From contig CM034242.1 in assembly GCA_019916065.1 (NCBI GenBank), positions 46,188,626 through 46,252,625 on the forward strand: a stretch of DNA of 64,000 nucleotides, given 5' to 3'. The notes under the pieces were generated by a model, which did not search any database, was not told the origin of the DNA, and saw only the letters and a list, made by a program, of their open reading frames with translations. A program made the translations under genes and the position numbers. Below are positions 10,201-21,110 of this stretch, one piece after another. The DNA is from Vitellaria paradoxa. Its lineage: Eukaryota; Streptophyta; Magnoliopsida; Ericales; Sapotaceae. Numbering within the stretch: position 1 is the stretch's first letter; the number at the start of each line of letters is the position of its first letter.

Positions 10201-13200
10201 ACAGGAATGCCTCCTGAAGCACCAAAAGATTCCAATGCAGTCCATTTACACCATTTCCCACCCCACAGAGACCTAATTATATAATCATCTATCTAACTGA
10301 GCTTTGTTTCCTGCAAACAAAACCACATTAGGATTCCATTTTTAATTGAAGACCTTATTAACATCCTTTTCTCCTTGTCACAGCAGCCCCTAACATTCCA
10401 ACTTAATATTTTTGGTTTCATTTGAGACATAAGTATAGTGGATCCCCTCCTCTTCTAGATCCAATGTCCAATTCCTTTGCTTCTTTGTCATAACTGATTA
10501 AACATTGAAGGTTCCTCAACTCCCTGGCTCCTCTTCTAGTATGATTCTTTTGTTGCTTCTTTTGCCCACTGTAGTGGATCCTCCTCTTCTCTTCAATGGA
10601 TTGAAGTAATTCCATAATTTTATCTTCAAAACCTTCACTTAAAATGCCCAAAATCTTCTTAAAAGACTTCATTCTGTGAATTACCCAGGTAGAGATCTTG
10701 CTTTGGTCTTGACCGCAGTTTCCCAACAGCAGTTGATCTACTTCATCATTCCACTCTACATCAGGACCATAAGATGCCAAAGGTTGACAATCTAGGGCTT
10801 CCTCATCTTCACCTTCTTTAATTCCAAAGGGTACTAACATATTCTCAGAATTTGAGAAAATTCCATCATTACAAGGATCTTCATTATGAGCAATATCTTC
10901 AGAATGCTCTATTGAAGAAGTACTGATCTCTGGAGATGAAATCATTTGACCAGCAGGATGTTGAGTACTTGAAATTCTCCTGGAACTGTATTTTTTCCCA
11001 TAAAATTTCAGGCTATCAGATGATCTGTCAGAATTTCTAGAAACAACTTCCTCTCCTCCTTTAATGTTGTGCTTTTGGTGAAAACCAGGACTAGATTCTT
11101 CCAATGATTGATTTGCATCATTTATACTGCCTAGGATTCCAAATTTATTTACTGCATGCTGGCCCATTAAATTTTCATTTGGCTCTTTATTCCTCTTAAA
11201 TGATTTGGATTGTTCACCTACTCGTATCCATTGAACTTTCCCAGCAGCCTTTGAGGGTCTTTTTGGTTTCCCATCCCTCTATTGCATTAACTCCTTGACT
11301 TTTCGATTTCCAAGAGTAGTAACATTCATTGAACCAGCCGTTTGACCACGCACCTCCTTCTTCTACTTCTCCGGTGGGCGGAAAGCTTCAGCTTGTAAGG
11401 ATACTCCTGCCCAAGCCACCCAACCCCTCCATTCAACCCAAATTGGACAATCATACATAGATTGTCCCACAACTATTCCGACTGATGCAAGAATTTTCCT
11501 GCCATCTCCTCTAACTCTGATTTTAGCCCATCTATAACTATTAGTATTACAGAAATTCGACTCAGATTCCATGTAGCCTCCACAAAAATTGCCAATGCTG
11601 CGAAATACACCAACATTCCAAAGGAAAACTGGCAGTCCCACTACTTTGACCCAGACAGATTTCTCATTCCAACCTCTTCTTGAACAACAACTCCAACTAT
11701 GCCAAGAATCTAACCATAAGGGATATCCATTTATTATTGTGAGCTTCTCCTTCATCTTTTCTGCGACCTGTTTGGAAGGAAAAATGAAGAGGAATCTTTC
11801 TCCATCTAACTCCTTTATTTCTACACCTCCAGGAATTCTCCATTTTCTATTCACCCAATTAGAGATACCAACAGCATCTAGCTTGGCTGCTCCTGGGCCT
11901 CCAAATCTTCCGACTAAACATCTTTTTAGGAGCATACTATTCTCAACAGCATCATCATAATTAACAATGACATGTTGATCGTTAAAAGTGCTTCGGATAT
12001 TTGGTAGCTGCCATTTTGGGAGAGTAGTTGCCTGAATATATGATCTAGGTTCTTTTGGGACTCTAACTGTTTCTTCATGTGGATAAGCAGTTTGTTTCAT
12101 GTGAAAATCATGCCTATTTGGAAGAACAACACTTTCAACAGGGATAAAAGCACTCAGAATACAAATTAAAAAACTCCAACCTGAACCAGGCGAACACTCT
12201 GGAATCCTAATTCGTCGTCTTCGATATGGTGCAAACAAACGTAGTTCCAGCTTCCTATGAATGCCTTCTTTAATGATCGAACAAACAAGTGATCTGGCTC
12301 CCCCTCTTAAGCATCCTAGTTATTGATAATCTTCATTGTTTCCATGCTGTTTTTTACATAACTGAAGCAGCCATCTAAGTTCTTCCTCATAGATAACCAG
12401 TAATCGAACATAACCTCTTCCACATTCAGTGATTCTGAAACCCCCTTTGATCCTATAATCCCCCTTAATCTCGATTGTAACATCATAAACTTGAAAAGTT
12501 TTCCTCATTAATCTATCATGCTTGAGAGAACTATTGTTTCGAAAATAGCTATGATGGTGCATGTTAGCAAAAACCCTTAACTTGCACCGAGAGCATTTTA
12601 TTCCCTCTCCAAAAGCTATTTTAGGTGGATCTTCGTTTTGTCAAGGTATTGAATACCCAATTATAGAATAAAACGCATTCTTTTATCCCCCACCCTATTT
12701 TTAGATAGATTTCGGGGGAGAAAGGAATCAGAATTAGATAGTTTTTCGTCCTTTGTTGAGTTCATGAAGGTTTAAGAGATGGGTATTTGTTTCGTTTCTC
12801 TAAAAAGGTGGCATCCCCCTGATGCATTTCTCTTCATCTAATAAATTTATTTATAAAAAGTTATAAATTAGGCATTTATATAATTAATAAACAATGACAC
12901 CAATAACAAAAAGTGACAATACTGGTTCCAAAATTATTTGCTTTTCAAAAATCCATCTACCGCAGCTTTTATAAGGCAGAAGAGAATGGTTATTTATCAT
13001 ACAAATTGGAACCAATAGGTACATGGATTTTAAAAATAATAATAATTAAGAATGGCAATGTTGCACTGAAACAGACCTTGCCAGCATGAGCCACAGAAAG
13101 GGTGACCACAAGCAGCAGCACGCAACCTATCATGGGGATAGGTTTCAAAGCAGATCCCACAAGTCAGCTATCAAAACAAGCACACAACAAAAGTAATAAG

Positions 13201-16200
13201 ATGGCGCAGAGAGTAACTAACCTTGCCTAACTTTCATGTATAAACTCAAGAAGCTTATATCACCTTTTTTAAGAAGTTCAAGAAGCTTACATCACTTTAA
13301 TGTAGAATACTTACTTCTCTGACATTTGGGAGCTGAATAGATTTCTCTAACAAGCCAACAGCCCCACGAACCTTTTCTTCATCAGCAAACCATTCATCAT
13401 GCACTTTACTGACACTCCTATGAATCCAAAGAGAAGAAGGATTATTTGAAGATCAGAGAAATAGATCATAATATAAGGTCTATTAGGCTATAAGGAATTT
13501 AAGTTGCGAAACTCGAACTCTAATGAATAGAGTAATTTTCCCTAAATGTAACCCAAAAAAACCAAAATTAAAACAACAAATCCTAAATACGTCACCTCAA
13601 ATTAAAACTTCTACAAGAAAACAAGGTATCCACATGAAGTTACCAATTATAGTGGCGCAGCAGAATGCTGGCAGCAACTTTTGAAATGGAAAGCACAGTA
13701 GATATCTTCATAATATTTTCCTCTTGACAATGATGAATATCAGCTTCGCTCAAAATGGCATAGTTTTGCTGAGACAAGAAACTAGGAAAGTTTAGAATTT
13801 TAAATATTGGGGGAGTAAAGATAACAGATATTTTTCTAGTCTATGCAGTTGGTTTGATGCATGCCTTTCTTGGAAATGAGTTGCTTCAACAGTCCAACAG
13901 GGGTGAGATTCGAGAATACTTGGGTAGCGTTTCTATTTATGGTTTTGAAATGAAGTGATTAACACTAATGAAAAAGTGGACATGACCTGTAATGATGGCT
14001 TTAAGTAATGGTGGACTTGAAATAACCATGTAAAAGTAGTTACTTGAAATCCTTAGCATTAATGGTTCAACTTGCACAAGGATGATAACAAAATAGTTCT
14101 CAATTTACCCATAATAGTCACATTTCTTCATCTTCTTCTTTTTCCCCCCTCTTTTTTTGTAAAGTTTAGTCTCAAATACATTCATTTGAAATCCAAATTC
14201 ATCTAAACAGTGCATTAGTGAGAACTAAGCCAAAAGAAAACCTATAATTATACTAACAGAAGATAACTAAAGACATAGGATAAAAGTAATCAATTGACCA
14301 AGAGACAGGTTGCTTTGTTGGGAAGAGCCTATAGCTCTTTGGTTCTTTATTATCCATGTCGCCACTTAGGGGGTGATTTTAATGTGACAAATTTGGTATC
14401 TGAAGAAATCAGAGGAAGGCAGAGTTGCTAGAGGGATGATGGATTTTGATTACTTCATTAGAAAGTGTGGACGGATTGATCTCCTTCTCATGAATGCTAG
14501 GATTTCATGGTCCAACCTTCAACAGAATCTAGTTTACAATAGGTTAGACAGATTTTTTTTTTTTTGTGGCAAAGATGGAAGGAGTTGTTTCCAGACTGTA
14601 GACAAGATTTATCTCACAGATAGTTGTATCTGATCATTGCCCAGTAATTCTCGAAAGCAAACCTTTCAAATGGTCCTCCATCTTTAATCCCGCCAAAAAG
14701 CTACCTTGAACTACCCTTATTATGAGTTTGCCCAAGGCCCACACAGCAAGGATAAAAAGTAAAGGAGAAAGAGAATCACATTGCCTTACTTAACCACCTG
14801 ATAGCCGCTAAAAATACCAGTCAGAGAGCCATTGCCCAAAAGCAAGAATCGAACTGTCGAAATACATCAATGAATCCATCTCCTCCATTTCGAAGCAAAT
14901 CCCATGCGCTCCATCAAGTTAACAAAAACTGCCAATTGACATAATCATATACCTTTTCAATGTCCAATTTACAAACCAAACTAGGATCCTTAATTTCATC
15001 CTAGTATCCACCACCACATTTGCAATCAAAATAGCATCCAGAATTTGCCTCCCCTCTACAAAAGCATTCTGGGACTCAAATACTAAAATCCCCATCAGTT
15101 TTTTTTTATTTTTTATTTTTTAACATCAGAGCTAGCACTTTAGCAAACAATTTATACAAACTCCTGGCGAAGCTGATAGGCCTGAAATATCTAATGTCCT
15201 ATGCTCCAACCTTTTTGGGGATCAAAGCAATGAAGAAAGCACTGGGACTCCTTACAAATGTGCCTTCCTCAAAGAATTCCTTAAATACCCTCATCACATC
15301 TTCTTGGATCACATCCAAACAGCCATGAAAGAACACCATCATCATTCCATTGAGTCCTGAAGGCTTATCCCCATTCAGAGATAGCTCTAAAAACTCCCAT
15401 TCCAAGACAACAGATTCTTCCAAAGTGATCTCGGCAAAGACCAATCTATCCAACCGTGGTCTCCACACCTTCCTCTTCAAAAAGTCTAGAATAAAATTGG
15501 CAATACCCTACTTTACCGCTTCCTCCTCCTGCAACCAACTACCATCAATCTTGATTTTTCTAAAGAAATTTGCTCTTTTATGTTCATTAGCCATTGTGTG
15601 AAAGAATTTGGTATTATTGTCCCTCTACTCTTCCTTCTGATCCAGACTATGGATCTCCTAAAGTAAAGACCCTTTCCTGGATTCTAGTTTTCCAAGCACC
15701 TCCCTATTCCATTTAGTCAAATCCCTTTTGACATTTTTCAAATTCGTGGCAAACACATAGCTGACTATGCCTCCCAATTTATAACTAGACCACCCCCTTG
15801 CCACTCTTTCCCTAAAATCTTCCACCTTGAGCCAAATATTCTTGAACTTGAAGGGGCTTAGGCACCACTTCATACCCCCGCAATCCAGTAGAACAAGAAT
15901 AAGATCTGAGACTATTCTAGGAAGCAGACTCTGAGTGACTTTGATGAAGTGTTCCTCCTATTCAATGGACACTAGGAACCAATCAATTCTAGATCAGCTA
16001 CGCAAATTGAACCAAGTGTACAAATCCCAACTAGAGACAAATCTACTAGTTGTAGGTCCTCAATCAACTCATTAAAGGTTCTCACAGCCCCAGTGCTGGA
16101 TCCAGCACCCCTCCTCTCTTCCATGAACCTTGTTACATCAAAATCACCTCCCAAACACAATGGATTCCCCCATCTAAAAGCAATAGCAGAAAATTCCTCC

Positions 16201-17309
16201 AAAAACTTCCTCCATTTTGCATTAATAGTAGGCCCACAAACCCCAGTGAATACCCATCTGAAGTCATCCTCGCATCCTCTAAACAACCCCAAGATCGAGG
16301 GCCTGCCTAGGTCTACCTCTTCCAGATCCAAGGGGTAGATATTAAGTCGAGTAACTCATAGAATTCAAGCCTATCTTGCTAAAAATTGCATTATCCTCTG
16401 ACAATGACAGGCGTCAATCCCCATACATGGTCTTAAGACTTTGCAAAGACATGTTTAGGTGGAATTCTTACACCTGGATAAAAGACCCCATGAACCTTTA
16501 TTATCCCTTGGAATTGGCTTTGGCCCATCTTGCGCAAATTCATGGTGGGCAAACAAGGCCTCCCCCTTGTGGCCATCATTCCTAGCCCTGACCATTTTTT
16601 TCCATGAAGAATACCAATCTTTGGTTGTAGTTGTCAATTTTCTGCTTATCCGTTATTGGATTAATTATTATATGAAGTTAAATAAATATATTTCAACTTC
16701 CCAAACTTTAAAATTTGCACACGACTTAATAAATGAGCTTTCTATATGGCCACCTTATACATTGGCTGAATTTATACCAGAAAGTTCTAAAGCCCAATAA
16801 GCAACTTCAAACAAATAAATAAATATACCATCTCAAACCAACTTATATTCAAACAAGGTCCTGTATCAGATGTAACATGAATCATAAAATAGCAAGAACG
16901 CATACCGGACTAACACCTGAAATGTGTTCTCGATTCTTCACAAACTGAACACAAACCATGCAGATTCAAATAAAACAGACATCCAATCCAATTTTTTATG
17001 CCATTAGCGAATTGGCACAAAATCAACAGCTCCACATTTAGAACCAACAATTTGTCATTACAGACCTAATGAGACCTCTAACAGCCCAGCCCCAACATAA
17101 TCAATCAAAAAGGTCGAGAAATACCAAAAAAATTGTGGAGGATTGATTAGGGTATAAACCTGATGACGAAGGGAGAGGAGGTCGTTGGCTTCATCTGAAT
17201 CGTTGTCGATGAACTCGTAATCGTCATCGGAGTCGATGGCGGTATCGCCGCTGTAGAAGTCGTCGTCGAGGGAATCATTGGCGTCGTGCATGTCGTCCTC
17301 TGAATCCAT
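4276..17309 (-). CDS. ARI7/ARI8-like: ARIADNE-type RBR E3 ubiquitin ligase, 5' seven exons (3' end outside window)
   Basis: RBR ligases take ubiquitin from an E2 and pass it to substrate through a RING2 cysteine. The exons I can join, all with GT-AG borders and matching phase, are 17160-17309, 13644-13768, 13315-13417, 13077-13167, 5379-5551, 4507-4611 and 4276-4364. The product starts [12 protein letters not shown] with an acidic N-terminus, then shows the Ariadne region ([31 protein letters not shown]), RING1 ([35 protein letters not shown]) and the IBR ([35 protein letters not shown]). The last exon ends ENMNW with a split codon, exactly where plant ARI7/ARI8 continue. RING2 with the catalytic cysteine and the C-terminal helices are absent and should lie left of position 1. 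No stop or frameshift is present, so the gene may be live despite a 7.5-kb intron 4 and a 3.4-kb intron 1 filled with LINEs. Confidence 0.9.
4670..4800 (+). repeat. Direct repeat, copy B (ARI intron 5)
   Basis: Second copy of the repeat at 4122-4255. Small differences (aacgatagcgatg versus aacaatggtgatg) show the duplication is not very recent. Confidence 0.85.
5640..6698 (+). pseudogene. LINE (L1-type) remnant, plus strand, left half
   Basis: Plus-strand translation gives LINE RT C-terminal and zf-RVT-like sequence: [12 protein letters not shown], then [31 protein letters not shown], and later in a shifted frame [13 protein letters not shown]. The region has several stops and frameshifts. 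It is 5'-truncated (no endonuclease or catalytic RT core) and is interrupted at 6689-6698 by the minus-strand LINE; the remaining 3' piece is at 12641-12860. Both halves lie in ARI intron 4. Confidence 0.8.
6788..10421 (-). pseudogene. LINE ORF2: endonuclease, reverse transcriptase, zf-RVT; broken
   Basis: Starts at the ATG at 10421 with [12 protein letters not shown], an AP-endonuclease motif. [16 protein letters not shown] and LVSDHFPF follow. The RT has [38 protein letters not shown] and the catalytic FADD ([10 protein letters not shown]). The C-terminal part ends in the zf-RVT pattern [23 protein letters not shown]2 nicks the target and primes reverse transcription. Breaks: TAG at 10293-10295; a G7 run near 9990-10000 that shifts the frame inside GGDFN; TAG at 9527-9529; frameshifts near 9170 and near 7620. 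The invariant arginine of YRPISL is glycine (YGPISL). Confidence 0.85.
10418..12562 (-). pseudogene. LINE ORF1, DUF4283 RNA-binding-like protein with in-frame stops
   Basis: One reading frame from the Met at 12562 ([10 protein letters not shown]) to the TGA at 10418. The N-terminal part holds [17 protein letters not shown]4283 region follows at about 11430-11960, with [46 protein letters not shown] and [12 protein letters not shown]. The C-terminal part is acidic and Ser-rich. ORF1 proteins of plant LINEs bind element RNA. The frame is broken by stops between 12238 and 12320, at 11363-11365 (TAG) and at 11279-11281 (TAG); both TAGs would be CAG (Gln) before a C-to-T change. No frameshift is needed. 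Its stop overlaps the ORF2 start as ATGA. Confidence 0.75.
12641..12860 (+). pseudogene. LINE remnant, plus strand, 3' part
   Basis: Continuation of the plus-strand LINE interrupted at 6698. It starts with the target duplication tcaaggtatt and runs to an AT-rich end near ctaataaatttatttataa, consistent with a LINE 3' UTR. No intact frame. The distal boundary is approximate. Confidence 0.55.
14310..14660 (+). pseudogene. LINE endonuclease fragment, plus strand
   Basis: Plus-strand translation contains [36 protein letters not shown] and SDHCPVIL, the later motifs of a LINE AP endonuclease, with frameshifts and stops. It lies in ARI intron 1 and abuts a minus-strand LINE fragment that contains its own GGDF motif, so the two come from different copies. 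Confidence 0.75.
14660..16340 (-). pseudogene. LINE ORF2 fragment (endonuclease to RT), minus strand
   Basis: Minus-strand pieces in order: [13 protein letters not shown] and [11 protein letters not shown] (endonuclease, 15972-16331), [13 protein letters not shown] and [12 protein letters not shown] (linker, 15658-15873), [19 protein letters not shown] (RT fingers, 15199-15480), then [12 protein letters not shown] near 14740-14790. The RT catalytic FADD box and the 3' end are missing. Many stops. It lies in ARI intron 1, independent of the nested LINE in intron 4. Confidence 0.8.
16341..17159. other. Remainder of ARI intron 1
   Basis: No coding match. Open frames on both strands around 16455-16800 overlap each other and look random. 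The donor of ARI exon 1 is the GT at 17158-17159. Confidence 0.5.
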
Positions 17310-17528
17310 CGGCGATTTATGAAACCGTACAATTAATGGAGGTCAAACCTATCTGATTTTCAACTCTATCAGTATCTGGGCATAAATTTTCCTATGTTCG
17401 CACGGGAGAGGAAAGAAAAAGCCAAGGTAAGGAGATCGTCGTGGATTTTGTTTATATTTTCTTTGTAAATTAAGCAAATGCAGGCAGATAGTTACGGGGC
17501 TGAAAATAAACGTTTGTTGTTTGAGAAT
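17310..17528 (-). promoter_or_regulatory. Proximal upstream region of the ARI gene
   Basis: About 220 bp separate the ARI ATG (17309) from the border of the MULE-like element at 17529. This must hold the 5' UTR and any original core promoter; I see no clear TATA box. Regulatory function is inferred from position only. Confidence 0.4.
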
Positions 17529-17830
17529 TGGTAGCGAAGAGCAAAAATTTTAATGCCAGAGTTATTTAGTCTATTTTTTGTATTTATTAACAAAATTACA
17601 CTTATCTTCAATTCTATATAACTAAAATTCTCTCTCATTTTAATTTCACTCATCATTATTTATTCATTAATATTTTTATCTCTTGCAAGAACCATCTCTC
17701 TTTCTCTCTCTCTCTCCAAAAAAAATCTCCATAGTTTAATAATAAATTTCTCATTTTAATATAAAAAATATTAACATACTATTAAATTATAAAAATATCA
17801 TTTGTAATATTTTATGTAATATATTTAAAA
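17529..17830 (+). repeat. Left terminal inverted repeat of the MULE-like element
   Basis: Pairs inverted with 19080-19354. AT-rich with a CT-rich tract near 17695-17720 that corresponds to the GA tract near 19200 in the other arm. Confidence 0.75.
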
Positions 17831-18584
17831 ATTTCTTATCACTATGAAATTTTTTTGTCAATTAAAGAAATTTTAATGCAACTATATAAAAAAAAATTAT
17901 GCTATTAAAAATTTAATTTTGTCTTTCATTTTAATTATAATATTTTAGAATTAAAATTATTAAAACAATTTTTTATCAAAAATATTATTACTTTTATATT
18001 GTTTGCACTGAACTTTTCTTTTTAATCTTTTTAAAAATTATAATCTTTTCTATATATATTTTATAATTTAATAAAATATGAAAAATAATAATTATAGAGA
18101 GATGTTAACTTTCAAAATTTATTTGTGTCAAAAATTATTGCACTCTCAATATATCAAAAATTAAACTTAAATTTTACATTTAGTTTTTAATTTGATGTGT
18201 ATATAAGTAATAGGATTACCCATAGATATACAAGTAGAAAAAAAAAATCTTAGAAATTAAAGAATATTAAAAGAGTTTGAAAGAGTGGCTTGCCACACAT
18301 ACGTCTGTGGGAGTGGATACACTATATAAAATTTATATATATTAAAAAAGTAAAATAGATTTTCTCTTATTATAATATTTGTATATATTTATGATATTTA
18401 TATAAATATTTATATAGAATATATATTTTATTTATAAAAAATATTTAGATAATATATATTTATATTTATTAAAAAAATGAGGGAGAATACATAATATTTA
18501 TATAATATATATTTATATAAAGGATAAGGGAGAATTTATTTCAGTTTTTGAATATATATAAATATTAACTAAGATTTTACCAAA

Positions 18585-18680
18585 CCCCTAGTGAGTTAGT
18601 TTTATTGTCGACTCTTTATCCTTAAGATTTTTGGTTCGATTCTTGGGGTTAGCGTAATTTGTAATGCTTTATTTTTTTTA
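18585..18680 (+). repeat. Possible tRNA-derived SINE fragment
   Basis: Contains tagtgagttagtt (box-A-like) and ggttcgattct (box-B-like) about 50 bp apart, followed by ttgtaat. This resembles the head of a tRNA-derived SINE but no target duplication or tail is clear. Confidence 0.3.
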
Positions 18681-18704
18681 AAGTGGAGTTACTCCATGAC
18701 AGAA

Positions 18705-18897
18705 ACTAATACTAGCACACATGGATGAGTGAGCGTTTGACACGGCGGATAGCCTCCGTATCATCACTCTGTCACATGGGTCATCTTGCAAAATGAGCTT
18801 CCAACACCAGCACGCATGAACGAGCGAGCTGACACATGACAGACAGTCTCCATGTCATTCAAGGGTGCCACATACGTGGACCATCTTGTGAAATAAT
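18705..18897 (+). repeat. Tandem duplication, about 95-bp unit
   Basis: Copy 1 (18705-18801) and copy 2 (18803-18897) share the order of actaatactagcac/ccaacaccagcac, tagcctccgtatc/cagtctccatgtc and catcttgcaaaatga/catcttgtgaaataa. It is GC-richer than its AT-rich surroundings. Confidence 0.65.
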
Positions 18898-19079
18898 AAT
18901 TGCCTTAACAGTGGTTTGTAAATGGAGAGACCTGATTGTTACTTGATCAAAAATGTTGTTTTTGTACTTTATCCGAATAGTTTTGAATGGATTTTAGATT
19001 GAAAAATTAGTACACGAGTTAGATGAATTTATCTAAAAGAGAGAGATGGGCCTTTTTTTAAGTTCACAATGATAAGAAA

Positions 19080-19354
19080 TGTCCATATATATTAAATAAA
19101 ATACTACAATTATATTTTTATAATTTAATAGTACATTAATAAATTTTATATTAAAATGAGAAATTTATTATTCAACTCTATGTAAAGAATATTTTTTGAA
19201 GAGAGAGAGATTAATTTTGGAGTGAAATGAGTTTTTGAAAGAGATATCAATTAATAGATAATTATGAGAGAAATTAAAAAGAGAAAGGAGATAAGAGTAA
19301 TTTTGTCAATAGATAAAAAGAATACATTAAATGATTCTGACATTATCACTACCC
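19080..19354 (-). repeat. Right terminal inverted repeat of the MULE-like element
   Basis: Inverted copy of 17529-17830, with small indels; the left arm is longer by a short insertion near 17537-17550. Confidence 0.75.
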
Positions 19355-19363
19355 TTTGAGAAT

Positions 19364-21110
19364 AGAGATTTTTGTTAATAAAAACGTAATAGCCTTTTTA
19401 TTATCATATATTGCATTTTTTTCGTTTCAACCAAATATGATATTGTGTCTTCACGCTAAAAATCAAATTAAACACCTCAAATTCTTGAATTTTTCTTTTT
19501 TTTTTCCTTTTACTGTTAAAAGGGTAAAAAATTTGAAAAAAAAATTAGCCATTTGAAAATATTTGTTGAAACACATTTAATGAAATTATAATATGAAACA
19601 ACATTTTCTGTTTAGTGAAATTTATTTTAGTTTTGTGTTTTCACTAAATCAACAAATATAATGTCATCCTGCATTTCTAGTTGGAGTCAACCACTCCACA
19701 AGTCTAAAAAAACATCTATCAATTCATTGACTATAGTTTGATTTATATTTGAGATTATTCATTGTTTTATTAAATTTTATATTCACATGCCGTCTATTCT
19801 AAACAATAACGTTTAGAACGTAATAATTTATAATATTAAAGTCAAAATTCAGTGACGAGCTTAATGTGAGGGCGCCTCGCTTTTCAGGTGTTCATGAGCT
19901 AGAAATTGGCTTGAGAGCACCATATACATAGGTGTTATCATATTGTGTGCTATGTTAGTAAGATTTAAATCCACATGTTACAACGCAATTTTAAGGAGTA
20001 TAGACTAAGACCCAAAATAATTAATAATTATGAGAGTCGCTATTTATAGCCTTATTTTTTTTCCTACAGCTTAGTTAAATTTTCCCATATTAGGAAAAAA
20101 ATACCCTAATGCAAAATGACTTTCTTTCTCTCCCTATTTACTACACATAACCTACACTCTAAAAAACCTACACAAATAATATCGATAACCACTTGTAGAA
20201 AAAATCAAACAAATCTAATAATCACTTTCTAAAATAAATTTTTGACCTATAAACAAAATATTTAGCAATTAATTACTGAATAAATTAAAAACCTTCAACA
20301 AGTACTTCTTGAAAAAATCAAATAATTCCAACAACTTGTTGAAAAATTTTAACTATTAATCGCATAAATTTTTGATACTTTCACACTAAAATAAACAAAA
20401 CATTTCAGCAACTAGTTATTAAAAATATTAAAATATTTTAGCAGACTCTTATCGTTTTGATCAATGGATATTTTTCGAACTTATAGATACATTTCATGGG
20501 TTGCGTGGAGAAATTATTGAGTTATTTGGAGAAATTATTGGGTTATTTGCAAAAAAAAAAAAAAAAAATAGGATGCATGAATTAATTAGACTACGTAGAA
20601 AAAAAGTAAAATTACGAATAGCTGTACTTATATTATATCATTTAGTCTTTAAAAATGCTATCAAAGCCCAACGTAACCAAAAGTAGATGAATACACCCAA
20701 CACAAATAGTTGCTAAAACACTTTTCTTTTTCAAATATATGCCTCTACATACGTGTGCATCTAGAGATGAAGTTAGGGTTTTGAGTTAGCTGGCAAAAAA
20801 ATTATAAATTATATTTAATAAATAAATATAAATTAAATATATGTATAAATGGAACAATCAGTTGGGTTTTTAATTTTTGAACTATATAACAATTAAGAAA
20901 AAAATAATTAAATTTCAGAAACACTAGTCTATAATGTAAATTTTTTTATCCAAAAATTTATATATATTATTAGTGATATTTTCTTATTAAGCTAAACTAT
21001 TTTTTAAAATTTTAAAGGGGTTGAAATGATAATATAACTTTTTTTACTCAAAAATTTACATATACAAATGATATTTTTTAAAACTTAAAAACACACACGC
21101 GCACACACAC
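19364..21110. other. AT-rich spacer between two MULEs
   Basis: No gene, RNA or clear element recognised. It contains homopolymer runs (T near 19498-19508, A near 20550-20568) and ends in a (CA)n tract at about 21091-21110 into which the large MULE inserted. Confidence 0.5.

Larger units (their letters stand above)
6699..12640 (-). mobile_element. L1-type LINE, near full length, nested in an older LINE
   Basis: The element is flanked by a 10-bp target duplication tcaaggtatt at 6689-6698 and 12641-12650. Its 3' poly(A) appears as a T run at about 6697-6710. Reading on the minus strand it carries ORF1 (DUF4283-type) then ORF2 (AP endonuclease, RT, zinc-binding C-terminus). At about 5.9 kb it is close to full length for a plant L1. 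Stops and frameshifts make it inactive. It sits in ARI intron 4, antisense to the older plus-strand LINE and in the same strand as the ARI gene. Confidence 0.9.
17529..19354. mobile_element. Non-autonomous long-TIR (MULE-like) element upstream of ARI
   Basis: A 9-bp target duplication tttgagaat flanks it (17520-17528 and 19355-19363). The two ends form inverted repeats of roughly 275-300 bp: atttctcattttaatataaa near 17748 reappears inverted near 19145, and tgccagag at 17554 pairs with ttctgaca at 19334. Ends read tggtagcga and, inverted, gggtagtga. Long TIRs plus a 9-bp duplication are the Mutator superfamily pattern. The 1.2-kb interior has no transposase. A 95-bp tandem duplication and a possible SINE scrap lie inside. 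Confidence 0.8.

Noticed and set aside
14310..16340. LINE 5' inversion by twin priming
   Set aside because: Both orientations carry the same endonuclease motif, so they are separate copies.
17058..17332. Alternative Thr/Pro-rich frame over ARI exon 1
   Set aside because: Out-of-frame reading of the acidic ARI N-terminus.
18585..18680. Functional tRNA gene
   Set aside because: Only box-like words; no cloverleaf could be folded by eye.
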